From assembly GCA_940337035.1 (NCBI GenBank), contig OW679197.1, positions 39,252,466 through 39,316,465 of the forward strand: a stretch of 64,000 bases of DNA, read 5' to 3'. This document shows positions 1 to 10,750 of the stretch, in pieces; position 1 is the stretch's first letter, and every line of letters begins with the position of its first letter. The notes below the pieces were generated by a model. That model was not told the DNA's origin and searched no databases. It saw only the letters and a list, made by a program, of their open reading frames with translations. Source of the stretch: Agriotes lineatus. Taxonomy: Eukaryota; Arthropoda; Insecta; Coleoptera; Elateridae. Made by a program: the position numbers and the translations under genes.

Positions 1-237
1 TCCAACGGTGTCATCGGCTTACAGACTTCATATAAGTCAAGTTACGGTTACCAACCTGCTGACTACCGTAAGATAAGACACGTCTCGCGCGATATCAGCA
101 CTTAGAGATTATAAATACATCTGTTTTAGCTAAGTATCTTGTCTTTTTGTACTCTCGCTGCTTGCAATAAAGTCCATGTGCGATTTCTGTAGTAGTTTGA
201 CTTTTTTTAAACGAATTTTTGTTGGCTCGGACCAGAT
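1..237 (+). repeat. Partial 5' LTR of the gypsy-type element
   Basis: The segment carries a TATA-like stretch (about 110-116) and an AATAAA-type signal (about 168), and ends immediately before the primer binding site, as an LTR should. Its left end lies outside the window and no 3' LTR is available to fix the borders. Confidence 0.55.
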
Positions 238-238
238 T

Positions 239-255
239 TGGCGCAGTCGGTAGTC
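239..255 (+). other. Primer binding site (tRNA-Ser-like)
   Basis: tggcgcagtcggtag lies just after the inferred LTR end. This is the type of primer binding site known from 17.6/297-like insect retrotransposons, which prime from a serine tRNA. Position and sequence are both as expected. Confidence 0.6.
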
Positions 256-396
256 GAAATCGCTCCATCGAGCATCGATTTTTGTTTTAATGATTGATCG
301 AATAAAAGTTCGGTGTTGAACAATATTCGAGTGTATATCGGAAGTATTGTTCAGCCCCAGCAACGTCAGTGCAACGAAGACGGAATTCGCACAGAA

Positions 397-526
397 AACA
401 ACCTGGTGGGGGACAGCAGCGCCAACGCCAGTCTTAGTTGAGAAAATGTGGTGGAGGACCATATCGCCGAAACCAGCTGTTTGCTAAGGAAACAACCTGG
501 TGAAGGACAGCATCGTCAACGCCAGC
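397..526 (+). repeat. Leader repeat of the gypsy-type element, two copies
   Basis: A unit beginning aacaacctggtg and ending caacgccag occurs at 397-432 and again at 491-526, spaced by 94 nt, in the untranslated leader between primer site and gag. Confidence 0.6.
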
Positions 527-683
527 CGTAGATTTAAGAAACCAGCTTTAGAAGGATTGCAGAATAAAAACTACGCTAACGTAAGTGCTCGTTCTTATTT
601 TTCCAATTTTCTATTTAACGCGTTCAGTTAGACTGATAATAAACTCAGAAGGAAATATTTAAAGTTGTAATTGTTTAACATTT

Positions 684-791
684 ATGTCAGACGTAGAACT
701 AGATGATTTGACGAATTTTTTAAGCAATTTTAATTTAGTAGAACCAGAAAGCACAATGACTACAAATAGCAATGCTAATGCTGGTGCAGTA
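684..791 (+). pseudogene. gag N-terminus, interrupted
   Basis: ATG at 684 opens a short acidic, Asn/Thr-rich peptide beginning MSDVELDDLTNFLSNF, after which the frame runs into the Tc1-like insertion. It is the natural gag start: it follows the leader, and the rest of gag resumes just beyond the insertion at 2508, although in a different frame. The peptide end is set by the transposon boundary, not by a genuine stop. Confidence 0.6.
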
Positions 792-2505
792 TAGTCTGTT
801 TTTTTGCTTTATGATTCAGAGCAGGCTTTGCTTTTGCATTTTTGTAACAGTGTAGGTAGTTAGTGACAAAGGAAAAAACACTAGTTATGTCAAAAACCAT
901 TAGAACTGTCAATGTGTTAACTTATAAGCACTATTATATTTAATAAGAGCTAAAATTACTGAACCATTGACATTAAATAAGGCATTGCTTTATTTTAAAT
1001 AATTTTATTTAAGCGTGATTGATATCTAACTGTACAGAAACGTCATAAAATTTCTAGACATCTATCTTTTATGTACTAATGTAAAAATAAATATATTATT
1101 AATAATTTGCTGATGATTTTTGTTTGTAGAACTGTGTTGTACAAGTTATTATTTACGCTACACATATAACAGGCATTTCAAAATAAAGAGATAATACAAA
1201 ATACTCTGGTAGAACCATTTTCAGAGACATAATTTACTAGAATTTAGATGGATACACTTCAAGATAATCATCCAGAATCTGATTCAGAAGAGGAATGCAA
1301 CTCATCTTCCGATTCTGTATCAGATTCTTCCAATCTAATAATAACAGGAGGTATATCATCCACACCAATTTAACAATGTGCTTTGCCCAGTCACTTTATA
1401 TTAGTAGTTTACAGTGTTCAACGTTTTTTTCCATATGTTTGCTGTACACAGTGATAGAGGTTTAAGCCATAAATTAGCAATTATGTCTTTTGAGGGAGGC
1501 CGAGAATCTATGTCCTTATTATAATAGTTATTACATAAACTCCATGCCAATTCAATTGGATTGTATTGAGAGTGGTATGGAGGTAATCTAAGAACTTCAT
1601 AGCCAGGTCGTTTTTTGTCAATTAAGTACTACCTATTGCTTTTAGTCAATATGTAAAGTAAAATTAAACTCCCATAATCGTCGCTTTATTATTTTGTCAT
1701 CAAATTGTACGTCACTTTTAATTAACCATTCCTGTATTTGTAGTTTATTGGACGAGAAATTGGGTGGTTTATCGATAAGAACCGAATTATATGGTGCATT
1801 ATCCATAATTAACACACATTTTCCATTCAATTTGGCCAAAGCAGGGATTAACTGTTTTTCAACATTGCCTAAAAATGTCACCATATTGATACACTTATGA
1901 TAGCCCCTGTCATTATTGTCCGAGTCCAACAGTAAGTCACATCCTGGTAAAGTTTCATCCAAAAACATGAATATACATTTTTCACTATAATTTCGAAATT
2001 GTAAATATTTCCTTTAATAGCCAAAAATTCCAAATTTTCTTCTTAATATCTTTCCTGAAACTCTGTTCCTACCAAGTTAGAAATTCCTTTTCTTTATTCA
2101 TATTATCATTCGGTTATTGCGGGAGTTGTGATTTTGCTTCGTTTAGATTTCTGTGTTGCATTCGAAATCTAGCATTATAAGAAATTGTTAGAAATGTTAT
2201 ATCTGTTTAATTCTTAATACTTACATCAAAGATTTGACCAATTCTTCCAATGATGGCTGTTTTACTTAAGTTACCATTGATATCTTTTATATTAGTAGAA
2301 TGGCGTTTTATAGCCTCTTTGGTTTTACTATTACCTAATACTGCTTTTTAGTGGCATTTTATTAAGATTTGTTGAAGTGTCAACTTGACAATCCCGGCGA
2401 CCTGGATTTTGACATTAGTTATATTTTGTAACTAAACTGTTGTACACTGCTAAAATAATATAAATGCAAAGCCTGCTCTGAATTATAAAGCAAAAAAATA
2501 GACTA
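792..2505. mobile_element. Tc1/mariner-superfamily transposon inserted in gag
   Basis: The two ends are inverted copies: tagtctgtttttttgcttta at the left, and its reverse complement with few changes at the right (2462-2505). The repeats extend about 45-50 bp. The element is flanked by TA on both sides (790-791 and 2506-2507), the target duplication of this superfamily. It carries a decayed transposase on the minus strand and splits a gypsy gag, so it is younger than that element. Confidence 0.85.
1275..2345 (-). pseudogene. Tc1/mariner-type DDE transposase, decayed
   Basis: Recognisable blocks in order on the minus strand: an N-terminal GKTKEAIKRHST...LSKTAIIGRIGQIFD block (about 2340-2225) ending at a plausible intron donor (GAT|GTAAGT). 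Next is a catalytic block with CVLIMDNAPYNSVLIDKPPN, whose aspartate is the second catalytic residue (1642-1968). Then comes VLRLPPYHSQYNPIELAWS, with the third acidic residue (about 1600-1520). Last is an acidic C-terminus ending SSSESDSG near 1275. Frame changes and stops separate the blocks. The catalytic-core motifs match the DDE_3-type transposases of insects. Confidence 0.75.
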
Positions 2506-2507
2506 TA

Positions 2508-3732
2508 GGTGTAGATTTATTATCAATTACTTCGATTACATTTAGATTCAGTAGTTAAGTATGATGGAAACCCTCACACATTTAGTATATTTATAGACAA
2601 TTGCGAAAACCTGATTTTTGCTTTTGCCAGTGAAACCAATGTCGCGCTTCACAATTTCTTATTAAGAACCATCCTGGGAAAACTGACAGGACAAGCATTA
2701 ATGTTAATAGGATCGCGAGCAGAATTTAAATCCAGGAATGAAATAAAAAATGATCTTACTCTTAATTTTCGCGATCAGAGCAATATTGATTGCTTTATTC
2801 AAGATTTTAAGATTTACTAGCATTAAGGTCCCATAAAACTGAAATACCCTATAATTTTGGAATGCGGTGTCAAGACGCGCGAAGTTTATTAATTTCAAAA
2901 TTAAAAAGTTTAAACATGGCGGCTGCAAAAAAATTTAGTCACCTTGTAAGTTATAACGATTTGGCTTTAGAAACATTTATTAGAGGACTAACAGGACAAT
3001 TATTGCAAACTAACATTAGGTTAAGAAACCCAAACAGTCTTGCAAAAGCGATGAACTTAGTAATAGAAGAGGAAAATTTTCTATACGCCACACAAAAATC
3101 TAATTCTTTGAATACTCAAAATTTATATAGACCATCTCAAAAACTCACACCGGTTAAACCTCACGGATATAGAAATTACATGCGACCATTCAAAATTTAC
3201 CGCAACGTTCAGTATTTTCACAAAATAATTTACCTCAAAGATCGATAACATTTGGTACTCAGCAGAATTGGCGCCCAAATAGTAATTTTCCCACACAACG
3301 TCATCTTTATTTTCAGCACGTCAAAATCAGTTCAATTATAGTCGTAATCCTGTACAACCTGCCATTTGTTCAAAAAACCAAAGTAATAATTTTAAATCAG
3401 AACCGATGGACACATCTTCTAGAAGTTCAAGTTTAAAGCCAAAGCCAACATTTACATCAACGGAACTTTATCAACAAGCTATTAACGAAAATCAACATGT
3501 CGAATACACTTCAGACAGTCAAAATTATGTCTACGAATCACAATACTATGAAAACCCCGGAACCTTTGCTAATGAATATACTGGTGATTATTTCGAATAT
3601 TATGTCGAGGAAGAAATCAATACGAAAATCAATTTTCAGACGATAACAATACCTTTCAGGAAACTGATAACCCAAATTTTTAGTTACACGCCCTGCAAAT
3701 CAACCCAACCTGATACAATTAAATTTAGTTAA
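2508..3732 (+). pseudogene. gag (capsid and downstream part) of the gypsy-type element
   Basis: Three successive frames encode a gag of 17.6/297 type. The first (about 2553-2820) holds the YDGNPHTFSIFIDNCENL start of the capsid-like domain. The second (2862-3248) holds the conserved YNDLALETFIRGL and RLRNPNSLAKAMNLVIEEEN blocks. The third (3406-3732) is a Ser/Tyr/Glu-rich tail. There is an in-frame stop at about 2818 and frame changes near 2820 and 3250, so the protein cannot be made. No zinc knuckle is visible. Gag would package the element RNA in a virus-like particle. Confidence 0.75.
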
Positions 3733-3805
3733 AGCAAATCTACCATATATTTATATTCCCAGCCATAACGCAAATTTTCTGATAGGCACTGATAGTACAA
3801 GGAGT
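3724..3805 (+). pseudogene. Start of retrotransposon aspartic protease
   Basis: Read in the frame following gag, this encodes LPYIYIPSHNANFLIGTDST. It aligns with the start of the 17.6-type protease, where FLIDTGST is expected. Here the key D-T-G reads G-T-D, so the catalytic motif is damaged. The frame is lost at about 3805 where the dispersed repeat begins. Confidence 0.5.
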
Positions 3806-5170
3806 AGGACCAAGACAAGGGAAGTAAAAAAGCAAGCAGTAATATTATCAAAGTTTAAGGCAATGCTGATTGCCTTTTTACTTCCCTCGTCTGAAAGACG
3901 AACGAAGTATTGTAATCGCGAAAAAATCACCTTCCGAAATTTCTGCAGATCTTCACGTTTCAGGGTCCTTAGATGACGAAAAACAGGTTTCCTCAATTGC
4001 GTCTGTTTTAGTGATGGGCATAACCGGACAATTTTCATAACCGAATTATTTGCATTCGAATCATATTAATAACCGATTGATTATTTGAATAATGATTCGA
4101 ATCAATTTTGGCTCTCGATTCGTTTCGATTAAGTCAGCCGGTTTGCCGGTTGGCGGTTCACCGTCATCTGCAGCGGCATCGTAACTTGCAGATAGCAGAG
4201 GAACTCAGTTAATCGTTAATTATAATAATTGTATAAATGATTTTTATTTGATTTCTAAGGAGTTTAAACCATTGAGAATAGCTATATCAATACTAATCAT
4301 AAAGAAATTATAAATATGCGACTACAAAGTATCTATTGAATCTATTCTTAGTTCCTAAAATCACGTTCATATCATATGACGACGGATGGGCATCGACTGC
4401 TCCGTTAATAAAAATTAAATATAAATCTGTTTCGAAGCACACATTTAGACTGTTTCGGCAAATCTCATACTCAGCAGAGCGTTATCTTTAATAGGAACTG
4501 CCCCATAAATTTAACTCGACTGGGAGTATCAAATGTCTTAATAACATCAACAAACAGCCGCGAGCCACTTGGGTCAATCTAAGTACATACGTAGAAAAGG
4601 CCTTGACGTAATATTTACAGAATTTCGATCACTCGCAGGTCGCTGAGATACGGCACGGCACGTAGTACGTATCAAGATGAGGTTATTTTTGATTCGAATA
4701 CTTGGAACGAAAACCGAGTTACACAGGTTATTTCAATAACCGGATAACCGGTTATTTTTGATTCGAATAAGCCCATCACTAGTCTGTTTGTTGGCGGTAT
4801 AATTCAAAAACTATTAGGAAGAAGATATTTTGCATGCATATTATATGCCTACCTGGCATGAAACCGAGAAAATTGCAGAGAAATATATCTCGGGTAAGTA
4901 CCTTCAAAAAATAAATTTTTGTTTAGTTTTGCTTTACCTGAAAAATAGCTACTAGTAATCATCTGAACATAGCTCAGGCTTTATCGTTGGCGAAAATGTG
5001 ACCTAACATCAGAAATTGGCAGGAATAGTATAGTGCTTTATAACGCATCAGAAACTAGTCCAATTCAAACACGCCGGTGGTTTAGTTCTCCTAGCGGCGG
5101 ACAAGAAAATGGCTCGAAATATTCGCGTCGGAACGTGGAGTTCGAATTCCAGCGGACTACATTTTTTATT
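3806..5170 (+). repeat. Dispersed repeat A, copy 1 (split by a hAT-type element)
   Basis: This shares the blocks cttcacgtttcagggtcc, gtctgt...gttggcggtat, ttatatgcctacctgg, and a tRNA-like tail with copies at 52812-53285 and 58795-59275. The tail at about 5076-5152 has an internal-promoter-like B box (gagttcgaattcc at 5138). The hAT-type insertion at 4009-4781 splits the repeat within gtctgttt. Right limit approximate. Confidence 0.6.
4009..4781. mobile_element. Non-autonomous hAT-type element, 773 bp
   Basis: Both ends begin tagtgatgggc as inverted copies, and the element is flanked by a perfect 8-bp duplication, gtctgttt (4001-4008 and 4782-4789). Eight-base duplications and this type of terminus are the hallmark of hAT transposons. 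Interior ends repeat ggttattcgaat-like words in both orientations. No transposase reading frame is present. Removing it restores a continuous repeat A. Confidence 0.9.
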
Positions 5171-5921
5171 TGTAAATTGATCAAATTCGCGCGAGGGAAC
5201 TGCCGTGTAAACCAATTTACAATTTTTTTATATCGAAGGTGTGATATTACCAGAGTGGGTACCAGAAAAACAGATAGCTAACAAACACTACATATTACAA
5301 ACACGTTCTGAGCACACAAAGAATCTGTCAGGAGAAAGAGGCCGGAGGAATGGCTCCAGTCGATGCCAATATGCTCACGGTGAAGTAGTTTTTGACTCAA
5401 AAATAAATCACAGTGCTCGATTGTCGAACCTACTCGCGCTTGCTGATTTTCAAAAGTTAAAGTATGCCGAAGGGGACCCGTTTTGAGGAGGTTGATTCAG
5501 TAAAAAACGAGAATCCTACTGTAGGCATTGTCGAGAAAGGAGCTACAACACTGCTTTAACCAATGGAGATTGCCAACAGCGGTGTGTCTAAGCAGGAGGA
5601 TAGTATAACATGGAAGGGGATGAAAGCTAAAATATGGTTCTGTCAAATTAAAGTACAATCAGTGCATCACTCTCATTATCAGTTTACTGTCATATCTGGT
5701 ATATCACGTAGTTTGTATAGTCCTGTCATTTGACAAACTACGTGCTCAAAAAGGGCGAATATGGAAAAGTTTTGGTGGAGTTTGGATATTTGGTTCATAT
5801 ATGTTTTTGTCGTCTACTAGCGTCACAATTCCATCTTTATTGTAGAGAAAATCATGCATAAACACCTTCTTTATGGCACGAATGTCATAAAGTTGTCATA
5901 GCAGCAAAATAAATACAAAGA
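5171..5921. other. Unassigned sequence with a MITE fragment
   Basis: No recognisable gene. Short open frames at 5033-5486 resemble no family I know. At 5728-5815 the sequence resembles the left arm of the MITE at 14792 (shared aaagttttggtggagttt and gatatttggttc), suggesting a half copy. Confidence 0.4.
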
Positions 5922-6526
5922 TCATTTAGATTTATTTATATTAATATGAATACTACAATTGAAATTTCCAGATATTATTGTGATACCCGACATAGATGTA
6001 TTAGCAGTAGAAAGAACACCATTACTTGTTGAATAAACATTGCTAATCTGTCCACTAGCATCTCCAAGGGTTCGGGCAATCTTGTTTTTATTATGTCGCG
6101 AATCTGCAATATATCCCTCAGCAACTGCATCACTCTTCCAATCTCCATGCCTTTTGAGGGTTCTAATATCAGCACCGCTATCTGCTAAAATCGTAGCGGA
6201 GGTTCTCCGAAAGGAGTGATCCGTATACTCAGTAGCATTAGAAATTTTCAGATACATGGCGATCTTTTGACGAACCTGGCCAAATGTGTTAATGCCAATC
6301 GGATTGCATGTACACCTTCCGCAATTATAGAATAAAAAGAACTTCTCAATTTTCACATTTTTCGGTCTTAAACTCATGTACTTTTTAGTAAGATCAGTAT
6401 AATTCACTGCGCCATCATCATTCAAAATTGTAAATATCCTAGTCCTGTGAGTTTCTGTGTCCCCGATATAAACAACCAGCACGGAGCCTTCCTCCTTGAT
6501 ATCACCAACGCATAAATAACAATTTG
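5922..6526 (-). pseudogene. Tyrosine recombinase catalytic domain, Crypton-like remnant
   Basis: A 186-residue open frame (5922-6482) extends upstream without a methionine to a stop near 6527. It has the tyrosine recombinase C-terminal signature: H89-S-F-R92 (the HxxR box), GDWK with W115 at the position of the second His/Trp, and the nucleophile candidate Y124 in AEGYI. The HSFRRTSATILADSGADI block is typical of the YR proteins of insect Cryptons and related elements. The N-terminal part, including the first catalytic arginine, is missing or in another exon. It has a Ser/Thr/Asn-rich tail ending NCSIHININKSK. Crypton is my preferred assignment, but another YR element or a domesticated gene is possible. 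Confidence 0.65.
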
Positions 6527-7122
6527 TTGTCTATGTACATGGCATGCTAAGAGTATCGCCCAGTGGCGTTACCTTAAACTATAAAGTACAAAAACTTGAA
6601 TTATACAGACACTTTTTGAGTGCATATCTAAACCTATGTTACTGAGTCTATTGTCCACTTCCTACGCAAGCGTCTCCGATAGGTATTGTCGAATAGGGGC
6701 CGAATAGTTGGGTTGGGATGAGCTTGAAGTTTACGCATATGGTTGGTCATGTAGTGATGTATGACTTCGTTGACGTATGGTATCCTTAGATCTTCATGTA
6801 GTGTACGGTTAGATACGTACCACGGGGCATCAACTATGGCACGCAGAGTTTTAGATTGAAATCTCTGTAGCAGGTCTACATTTGAGGAACTGGAGCATCC
6901 CCACAGTTCGATACCATACGTCCATATAGGTTTGATGAATGTCTTATAAAGCAGAATCTTGTTTTCACATGAAAGGCGGCAGTTTCTGCCTATGAGCCAG
7001 TAAAGTCCATTTCTTTTCTTTTTTTGCTGATGTGTGTTTTCCATGTTAGTTTGCTATAGATGTGCATACCTAGATATCTCTTTTCCTTGGACTGCTGTAT
7101 TTCAATGCCATTAATTGATATA

Positions 7123-7566
7123 CAGTGTGTCTCACTTTTCAACTTGACACCTCTGTAACGTCGTTATTTATTTTCTGATTAATTTTAAATTTTGCACAAT
7201 TATACTACCTCGTAAAAGGGTTATCTTCACAATTTTAAAATAATTGTACTGCATATCGGTACCCTACTGCGATCAGAAATAAACGCAAAAAATCTGAAAA
7301 ACATAGTAGGCCTTGTCTAATCGTAAAAGTAGTTGTGACAATCGTTTTAGGACCACCTGAAAACCCTAAAAACAAATTTTGGTTACAAAATTTTGAATAG
7401 CAATTGTTTTATACAATATTAAAGTTAAATCAAAATTATTTCGTTTTTACTATTTATTTTACGCATTAGTACAGTGGTTTTGTCTAAAAGCTATTATGGA
7501 AGTTGCTCGAACACATGTTTGTTTAATACCATTACAAAGATTAACTTTTTATTTTAAATTTCACTA
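7123..7566. repeat. Left TIR of lineage 1 element
   Basis: Inverted copy of 8921-9361. The match runs from the outer cagtgtgtctcac to the block before aaattt(c/t)actac, with scattered single-base differences. Confidence 0.85.
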
Positions 7567-7693
7567 CAATACCTACTTGAACGCGATAACGAAGACGGCT
7601 ATGGAAATTTGTTTTATCTCGTATTGTCAATTATCCACTCAAATTGTTTACTCAGTGCTTTACTTAAGTTTCGTGTTTATTGTATTGTGAAGT

Positions 7694-8766
7694 ATGGCTG
7701 AAAGGTTTTTATCGGTTGCTGAAAAGATAGAATTAGTTCGTTTAGTGGGTGATAATCATCGTTCATTCAGAGAAGCAGCTAGAGAATTCAATGCTAGACA
7801 TCCGCAAAAAATGTTAGTTTTCAAACAGTTGCAAATATTAATAATCTGTTTAATGTTTCTGGTAGTGTTTCTAAATCTATCAGACGTGAACATGAAAATA
7901 GAATTGATCCTGCTGCAGATGAAGTGATCTTGGATGCTATACGTGGTAATCCTAGGCTAAGCATACGTAAGGTTGCACTGCAGCTTCAAATATCACGATC
8001 AAAAGTGTGGAGGTGTCTTAAACAGCACAAACTCAAACCATATAAACCAAAATTTCTGCATACACTTGAAGAACACGATGAAATTAGAAGAATGGAGTAT
8101 TGTCTATGGGCACAAGGAAATTTTTTAAATAACAGGAGTTTTTTTAAAAAGATTATGTTTACGGATGAAGCCACTTTTACAACTAATGGAGTCGTTTCAT
8201 CACAAAATTGTAGATGGTGGGCATCTGAAAATCCGAAGTTTACTATAAATTGTAAGAGACAGTATTCCCAGAAGATCAATGTTTGGTGCGGAATCTTAAA
8301 TAACAGAATTATTGGTCCATTTTTTTTCATTGAGAATTTTACATCACAACGGTTTCTTCATTTTCTTAATACTGATTTTCAAGACTTACTTGATGAATTA
8401 CCATTAGCAGTAAGAAGAGATTTGTACCTGCAATTAGATGGCGCGCCAATTCATAATGCCAGAATTGTTCGCGATTGGTTAAATGAAATGTTTCCAATGA
8501 GATGGATAGGTCCTAATAACCCCTTAATATTATGGCCCCCTAGATCGCCGGATCTAACTCCCCTAGATTTATTTTTATGGGGAGTCCTAAAACAAAAAGT
8601 GTATCAAGGTAATATCCAAAATAGAGAAGATCTGTGTAACCGTATTAGACAAGCATGAGCTGAAATAACTCCACGACAACTGCAAAATATTGTTTCAAAT
8701 AACAGAAAACGGATTGAGAAGTGCATTAGACAACAAGGGAGTTTGGTGGAAATTGGAAAAATCTAG
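7694..8766 (+). pseudogene. Mariner-type transposase, DD41D-like, two lesions
   Basis: It starts at ATG 7694 (MAERFLSVAEKIELVRLVGD), an N-terminal helix-turn-helix of the kind annotated as DUF4817, followed by a second HTH (LSIRKVALQLQISRSKVWR). The catalytic blocks are FTDEATF (first Asp), LQLDGAPIHNAR (second Asp) and RSPDLTPLDLFLWG (third Asp), with 42 residues between the second and third Asp. A frameshift near 7805 separates the N-terminus from the rest, and a TGA at about 8656 precedes the last 35 codons, which end at TAG 8764. The family cuts and pastes at TA sites. This copy could not make an active enzyme. Confidence 0.85.
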
Positions 8767-8920
8767 TTTTGTAAATTGATAATAATTATTAGATAAGACC
8801 AGTGCATTGTGGTCTACATTAAAAAGTAAAAAGACAATTTTATTCTAACTTTAATAATATTGTATTAGAAAAACTGCTAAATAGTTTCAATATTAGTCTA
8901 GTTCTTTTTAAGTTCAGTAG

Positions 8921-9361
8921 TAAAATTTAAAATAAAAAGTTAATCTTTGTATTTGTATTAATTAAACATGTGTTCGAACAACTTCCATAATAGCTTTTAG
9001 ACAAAACCACTGTACTAATGCGTAAAATAAATAGTAAAAACGAAATAATTTTGATTTAACTTTAATATTGTATAAAACAATTGCTATTCAAAATTTTGTA
9101 ACCAAAATTTGTTTTTAGGGTTTTCAGGTGGTCCTAAAACGATTGTCACAACTACTTTTACGATTAGACAAGGCCTACTATGTTTTTCAGATTTTTTGCG
9201 TTTATTTCTGATCGCAGTAGGCTACCGATATGCAGTACAATTATTTTAAAATTGTGAAGATAACCCTTTTACGAGGTAGTATAATTGTGCAAAATTTAAA
9301 ATCAATCAGAAAATAAATAACGACGTTACAGGGGTGTCAAGTTTAAAAGTGAGACACACTG
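8921..9361. repeat. Right TIR of lineage 1 element
   Basis: Inverted copy of 7123-7566, ending gtgagacacactg immediately before the TA duplication. Confidence 0.85.
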
Positions 9362-10617
9362 TAGATGGGCATTGCTGTCTTCTCAGGGTAAACGTGACTT
9401 GGACGGATTTTGATTCGTTGACCTTTAAACGCCAGTTTGTCAACCAATTACTAACAGAGCTTATATGATCTTGTGTATACTAGCTTGCTGTTTGCGGGTC
9501 TTGATAACAGGAGAGAATAGCGGTATCATCCGCAAAAGTTCCTACTACAGTGTTTTCAGATGTGGGTAAGTCTGCAGTATAAATCAGATAGAGCAGAGGT
9601 CCAAGAACACTACCTTGCGGAACACCGGAGTTTATTGGCATAATATCTGACACTTCACAACCGGACTTTACTTGGAAGTAACGATCTGCAAGATAGGACT
9701 TAAGAAGAAGGAAATACTGGTGAGGAAAGGATTTTTTAACTTTGAATAATAGCCCTTGATATCAGACTTTATCGAAGGCTTGTTGAGCATCTAAAAAGAC
9801 TGCACAGCAATATTTCTTGTATTCCATTGCTTTGTTTATTACGTCAACTAAGCGATGGCATTGTTGGATGGTAGAATGCTCATGCCTGAAACCGAACTGG
9901 TAATGTGGTAATAACTCTTCTAAAAATGTATCGGCGTGTATTCTTTTGAGAATTAATTTTTCTAACAATTTGGAGATCACTGACAGTAAACTGATGGGTC
10001 TATAAGAATTCACCTCATTTGGTGGCTTCCCTGGTTTGAGTTGCGATGGCCAGTAAATCAGACGAGGAATTGCATTAAAAAGTATGGTTAGCAAAGTAAT
10101 ACCTTTTCTAGGCAGTTCTTTCAGCGTCTTTCCCGTTACAAGATCGTAGCCGGGTGCTTTTTTGCTATTCAGATATTTTATTTCTTGAGGTGAAAAAGCC
10201 TTGATGGGTAATGATAGTTGTAGAGGCGCTGTTAGATATTCTTCCACTTCCGCGTTAGCTTCATTTGAATAAGGATTAAACACTTCTGCGAGGTATTGAG
10301 CGAAAACATTGGATTTCTCTAAGTCGGATCAGTGGGCAACTGTTCCGTTTGGTTTCTTATAGGAGATATGTGGATCTGCGGCCGCTTGAAACTTTTAGCC
10401 GCTTTCCAAATTGAATTATCATCCCTTCTTAGTGTGCCAAGATATGTTTCAAATTCTTGATTTTTGATTTCCCTTACTTTTCTTTTTAGAAGGTTGCTCA
10501 AATGGTTATATATTCTTCTGTCGAGAATATTATGTGTGCGTTGCCATTTGGCCCTTACTTTACGCTTTTGAGCGACCAGTCTCTTGACTTCTAGCGGAAC
10601 GTTTACTAATGTTTTAC

Positions 10618-10717
10618 NNNNNNNNNNNNNNNNNNNNNNNNNNNNNNNNNNNNNNNNNNNNNNNNNNNNNNNNNNNNNNNNNNNNNNNNNNNNNNNNNNN
10701 NNNNNNNNNNNNNNNNN
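10618..10717. other. Assembly gap (100 N)
   Basis: One hundred consecutive N, a conventional placeholder, so the true length is unknown. It removes part of the 5' region of the Jockey element. Confidence 0.99.
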
Positions 10718-10750
10718 CACAACACTCAAGAATTGTCCGTTAATATGCAA

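Larger units (their letters stand above)
1..3805 (+). mobile_element. Ty3/gypsy-type LTR retrotransposon, 5' part, decayed
   Basis: The order LTR end, primer binding site, leader, gag, start of protease is visible on the plus strand, and the gag resembles the 17.6/297 lineage of insect Ty3/gypsy elements. The window begins inside the LTR. The element is broken by a Tc1-like insertion at 792-2505, by frame changes, and on the right (about 3805) where an unrelated dispersed repeat begins. No reverse transcriptase, integrase or 3' LTR is present, so this copy is dead. The family assignment rests on gag and protease similarity recognised by eye. Confidence 0.8.
7123..9361. mobile_element. DD41D-like mariner-type transposon with long TIRs (lineage 1)
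   Basis: It is flanked by TA (7121-7122 and 9362-9363) and bounded by inverted cagtgtgtctcac ends. The terminal inverted repeats are very long, about 440 bp (7123-7566 and 8921-9361), and still nearly identical. It encodes a broken transposase on the plus strand and interrupts the Jockey LINE, which is therefore older. Confidence 0.9.
6634..10616 (-). pseudogene. Jockey-type reverse transcriptase, broken
   Basis: The linker has KRKVRAKWQRTHN...WKAAKSFKRPQI. The RT has NSYRPISLLSVISKLLEKLI and the catalytic FLDAQQAFD. It also has GVPQGSVLGPLLYLIYTADL and an intact second catalytic motif, TFADDTAIL. The C-terminal part reads YWLIGRNCRLSCENKILLYK and IWTYGIELWG. Defects seen: a stop where tryptophan is expected after FDKV (about 9760), another stop shortly after the FADD motif (about 9450), and a frameshift in an A-rich run near 7030. 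The product would have copied element RNA at a nicked chromosomal target. An unrelated transposon separates the last third. Confidence 0.8.
6600..10750 (-). mobile_element. Jockey-type non-LTR retrotransposon, 5'-incomplete, split
   Basis: Minus-strand blocks run from the endonuclease-RT linker (10616-10319), through RT fingers and palm (10283-9363), to the RT thumb and C-terminal region (7120-6634). A mariner-type element occupies 7123-9361. If it is removed with one TA, the frame ...QCPSISINGIEIQQS... continues across the junction. The 5' part reaches a 100-N assembly gap. No poly(A)-like tail is obvious at the 3' end near 6600. Confidence 0.8.

Noticed and set aside
130..462. 110-codon minus-strand frame over the LTR and leader, vaguely gag-like
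   Set aside because: It is antisense to a well-ordered LTR, primer site and leader, and has no aligned gag block.
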